Positions 61,231-64,000 of a stretch of 64,000 bases of DNA are shown here, piece after piece (within the stretch, counting starts at the first letter, position 1; each line of letters begins with the position of its first letter). Where the stretch lies: assembly GCF_963924675.1 (NCBI RefSeq), contig NW_027077457.1, forward strand, positions 62,001 through 126,000. The letters are read 5' to 3'. The translations under genes and the position numbers were made by a program. Source of the stretch: Phocoena phocoena (lineage: Eukaryota; Chordata; Mammalia; Artiodactyla; Phocoenidae). The notes under the pieces are model-generated. The model did not search any database and was not told the DNA's origin. It worked only from the letters and a program-made list of their open reading frames with translations.

Positions 61231-64000
61231 ATATTGTCGTACCCTAACCTGTCCCCTAAACCGTCCCTGTCCCCTAACCCTAACCCTAACCATAACAATA
61301 ACCCTTACCCGAAGCCTTAACGTAACCCGTCCCCTAATCCTAACCCGTACGCTAACACTAACCCATACCTTAACACGTACGCTCACCCTAAACCGTTTTC
61401 GTAACCTAACGTGTCCCCTAAACCGTCCCCGTCCCCTAATACTAACCCTAACTATAACCCAACCCTAACCCTTACCCGAAGCCTTACCCTAACACATTCC
61501 CTAATCCTAACCCGTACGCTAACACTAACCCGTACCCTAACACGTACGCTCACCCTAAACCGTTGTGGTACCCTAACATGTCCCATAAACCGTCCCCGTC
61601 CCCTAACCCTAAACCTATCCCTAACCCTAACCCTTACCCGAAGCCTTACACTAACCCGTCCCCTAATCCTAACCCGTACGCTAAAACTAACCCATACCCT
61701 AACACGTACGCTCACCCTAAACCATTCTTGTAACCTAACCTATCCTCTAAACCGTCCCCGTCCCCTAACCCTAACCCCAACCCTAACCCTAACCCTTACC
61801 CGCAGCCTTACCCTAACCCGTGCCCTAAACCTAACCCGTACACTAACACTAACCAGGACTCTAACATGTACGCTTAACCTAACCCCTTGTCGTACACTAA
61901 CCTGTCACCTAAACTGTCCCCGTCCTCTAATCCTAACCCTAACCCTAAACCTAACCCTAGCCCTTACCCTAAGCCTTAGGCTAACCCATCCCCTAATCCT
62001 AACCCGTACGATAACAGTAACCCGTACCCTAACACGTACGCTCACCCTAAATCGTTGTCATAACCTAACCTGTCCCCTAAACCGTTGCCGTCCCCTAACC
62101 CTAACCCTAACCCTAACCATAACCCTTACCCGAATCCTTACCCTAACCCGTCCCCTAATCCTAACCTGTATGCTAACACTAACCCGTACCCTAACACGTA
62201 CGCTCACCCTAAAACATTGTCGTACCCTAACCTGTCCACTAAAACATCCACGTCCCCTAAACCTAAACCTAACCCTAACCCTAACCCTAAACCTAACACG
62301 AACCCTTACGCGAAGCCTTACACTAACCCGTTCCCTAATCCTAACCCGTACGCTAACACTAACCCGTTCCCTAACATGTACGCTCACCCTAAAGAGTTGT
62401 CGAACTCTAACCGGTCCCCTAAACCGTCCCCGTCCCCTAACCCTAACCCTAACCCTAACCCTGACCTATACCATAAACCGTCCCCGTGCCCGTCCCCTAA
62501 CCCTAACCCTAACCCTAAACTTAACCCTTACCCGAAGCCTTACCCTAACCCGTCCCCTAATGCTAACCCGTACGCTAACACTAACCCGTACCCTAACATG
62601 TACACTCACCCTATGCTGTTGTCGTACCCTAACCTGTCCCCTAAACCGTCCCCCTCCCCTAACCCTAACCCTAACCCTAAACCTAACCCTTACGCGAAGC
62701 CTTACCGTAACCCGTCCCCTAATCCTAACCCGTATGCTAACACTAACCCGTACCCTGACACGTACGCTCACCCTAAACCGTTGTCGTAACCGAACCTGTC
62801 GCCTAAACCGTCCCCGTCCCCTAATCTTAACCCTATCCTTAAACCTAAACCTTACTCGAAGCCTTACCCTAACCCGTACCTTAATCCTAACCCGTAGGCT
62901 ATCACTAACCCATACCCTAACACGTACACTCACCCTAAATCATTGTCGTACCCTAACCTGTCCCCTCAACCGTCCCCATCCCCTAACCCTAACCCTAACC
63001 CTTACCCGAAACCTTACCGTAACCCGTTCCCTAATTCTAAACAGTACGCTAACACTAACACATACCCTAACACGTATGCTCACCCTAAACCGTTGTCGTA
63101 ACCTAACCTGTCCCCTAAACCGTCCCTGTCCCCTATCCCTAACCCTAACCTTAACTCTAACCCTAACCCTTACCCGAAGCCTTACCCTAACCCGTCCCCT
63201 ATTCCTAACCCGTACGCTAACACTAACCCATACCCTAACACGTACGCTAACCCTAAACAGTTGTCATACCCTAACCTGTCCCCTAAACCGTCCCCGTCCC
63301 CTAAACCTAACCTTAACCCTAACCCTAACCCTTACCCAAAGCCTTACCCTAACCCGTCCCCTAATCCTAACCCCTATGCTAACAATAACCCATACCCTAA
63401 CACGTACGCTCACCCTAAACCATTGTCGTACCCTATCCTATCCCCTAAACCGTCCCGATCCCCTAACCCTAACCCTAACCCTATCCCTAACCCTTACCCG
63501 AAGCCTTACACTAACCCGTCCCCTAATCCTAACCCGTACGCTAACACTAACCCGTACCCTAACACATACGCTCACCCTAAATCATTGTCGTACCCTAACC
63601 TGTCCCCTAAACCGTCCCCGTCCCCTAACCCTAACCCTAACCCTTACACGAAGCTTTACCCTAACCCGTCCCCTAATCCTAACCCGTACGCTAACACTAA
63701 CCCGTACCCTAACACGTACGCTCACCCTAAACCGTGGTCGTACCCTAACCTGTCCCCTACACTCTCCCCGTCCCCTAACCCTAACCCTAACCCTAACCCT
63801 GACCCTTACCCGAAGACTTACCCTAACCCGTACCCTAATCCTAACCCGTACGCTAACACTAACCCGTACCCTAACACGTACGCTCACTCTAAACCGTTGT
63901 CGTACCCTAACCTGTCCCCTAAACCGTCCCCGTACCCTAACCATAACCCTTACCCTAACCCCAACACTAACCTTTACCCAAAGCCTTACCCTAAACCCTC
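61231..64000 (+). repeat. Diverged satellite units to the window end
   Basis: About seventeen units, all recognisable, many with two or more private changes (for example AGGACTCTAACATG near 61,856, a CCTAGCCCTTACCCTAAGCCTTAGG stretch near 61,956, CTGACCTATACC near 62,461). The last bases are still inside a unit, so the array continues to the right. No gene, RNA or mobile element seen. Confidence 0.82.

Larger units (their letters stand above)
1..64000. repeat. Telomere-derived (CCCTAA-variant) higher-order satellite array, entire window
   Basis: Every line of the window is made of CCCTAA or close variants (for example ACCGTT, GTCGTA, CCTGTC, CCCGTC, CCCGAA, GCCTTA, TCCTAA, CGCTAA, CACTAA, CACGTA, CGCTCA) in a recurring order. 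The order repeats every 26-29 hexamers, so units are mostly 156-174 bp and always in the same orientation. TTAGGG is the telomere repeat of many animals, fungi and protists, so this is read as a telomere-derived satellite, either subtelomeric or a large interstitial block. The array continues past both window edges: base 1 and base 64,000 are both inside units. No unrelated DNA interrupts it. A centromeric or pericentromeric location is possible; sequence alone cannot place it. Confidence 0.96.

Noticed and set aside
1..64000. CRISPR array (regular repeats with intervening sequence)
   Set aside because: There are no unique spacers. Repeat and intervening parts are the same satellite, unit length varies by hexamers, and no cas-like gene is present.
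1..64000. Terminal telomere sequenced with errors
   Set aside because: Random errors on pure CCCTAA would not give the same ordered variants every 156-174 bp nor matching private variants tens of kilobases apart. The longest perfect run is only 8 hexamers.
1..64000. Plant-type (TTTAGGG), arthropod (TTAGG) or nematode (TTAGGC) telomere repeats
   Set aside because: The repeated core is CCCTAA throughout. Seven-base CCCTAAA occurs only as single copies before CCG and is not tandem.
1..64000. Known TERRA promoter-like subtelomeric repeats, transposons, tRNA or rRNA genes
   Set aside because: No CpG-island-like non-satellite block, long terminal repeats, target-site duplications, A/B box or rRNA sequence was seen. 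Every stretch read as satellite units.
1..64000. Inverted segments or head-to-head junctions (telomere fusion)
   Set aside because: A fusion would show TTAGGG tracts on the + strand meeting CCCTAA. No TTAGGG-oriented tract was seen on +; the orientation is constant.
1..64000. Common nanopore base-calling artefacts of telomeres
   Set aside because: The reported artefact patterns for CCCTAA/TTAGGG (for example CTTCTT or TTAAAA tracts) are absent. The variants here are stable, ordered and shared between copies. Assembly-level duplication or collapse still cannot be excluded.

Overview
The whole window is one uninterrupted block of telomere-derived satellite DNA. The + strand is the C-rich strand, built from CCCTAA (TTAGGG on the other strand) and about a dozen fixed one- to three-base variants of it. 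These hexamers are not randomly degenerate. They follow a set order that makes a higher-order unit of about 156-174 bp (26-29 hexamers), repeated head-to-tail about 390-400 times (64,000 divided by a unit of about 162 bp) with no inversion and no unrelated sequence anywhere. Each unit has a core of about 3-8 perfect CCCTAA copies inside a framework of 22 fixed hexamers. I see no protein-coding gene, tRNA, rRNA, transposon, CRISPR array, recognisable promoter or terminator. Long open frames exist on both strands only because CCCTAA has no stop in two of three frames on each strand; they encode Pro-Asn, Leu-Thr or Arg-Val dipeptide runs and I do not call them genes.

Organism: a eukaryote with TTAGGG-type telomeres (most metazoans other than arthropods and nematodes, many fungi, some protists). 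The canonical repeats of land plants (TTTAGGG), arthropods (TTAGG) and nematodes (TTAGGC) are not the basis of this array. Nothing allows a closer identification. The C-strand reads 5'->3' along +, so if this is subtelomeric the chromosome end would lie to the left of base 1. The window itself contains no long pure telomere tract (longest perfect run seen: 8 hexamers).

Layout: (i) 1-5.76 kb, a block recurring at 43.2-49.0 kb; (ii) 5.2-9.86 kb, recurring at 11.6-15.8 kb; (iii) 9.86-11.6 kb, recurring at 18.9-20.5 kb and in part at 16.2-17.0 kb; (iv) 17.05-18.6 kb, a local tandem of about 645 bp; (v) 20.5-28.4 kb, a mosaic of blocks shared with 28.4-38.2 kb; (vi) 28.4-33.7 kb, a tandem of about 2,067 bp; (vii) 33.9-35.7 kb, a 906-bp tandem; (viii) 39.8-43.2 kb, a 2.95-kb tandem with a nested 659-bp tandem; (ix) 43.2-50.1 kb, the second copy of block (i) plus a third copy of part of it; (x) 50-64 kb, the same unit with more private variants and few long near-identical copies.

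The history is therefore layered: hexamer variants, then a unit of about 26 hexamers, then multi-unit tandems of about 0.6-3 kb, then segment copies 4-6 kb long placed 6-43 kb apart. Coordinates of duplicate blocks come from aligning shared private variants by eye and are approximate (usually within one unit).
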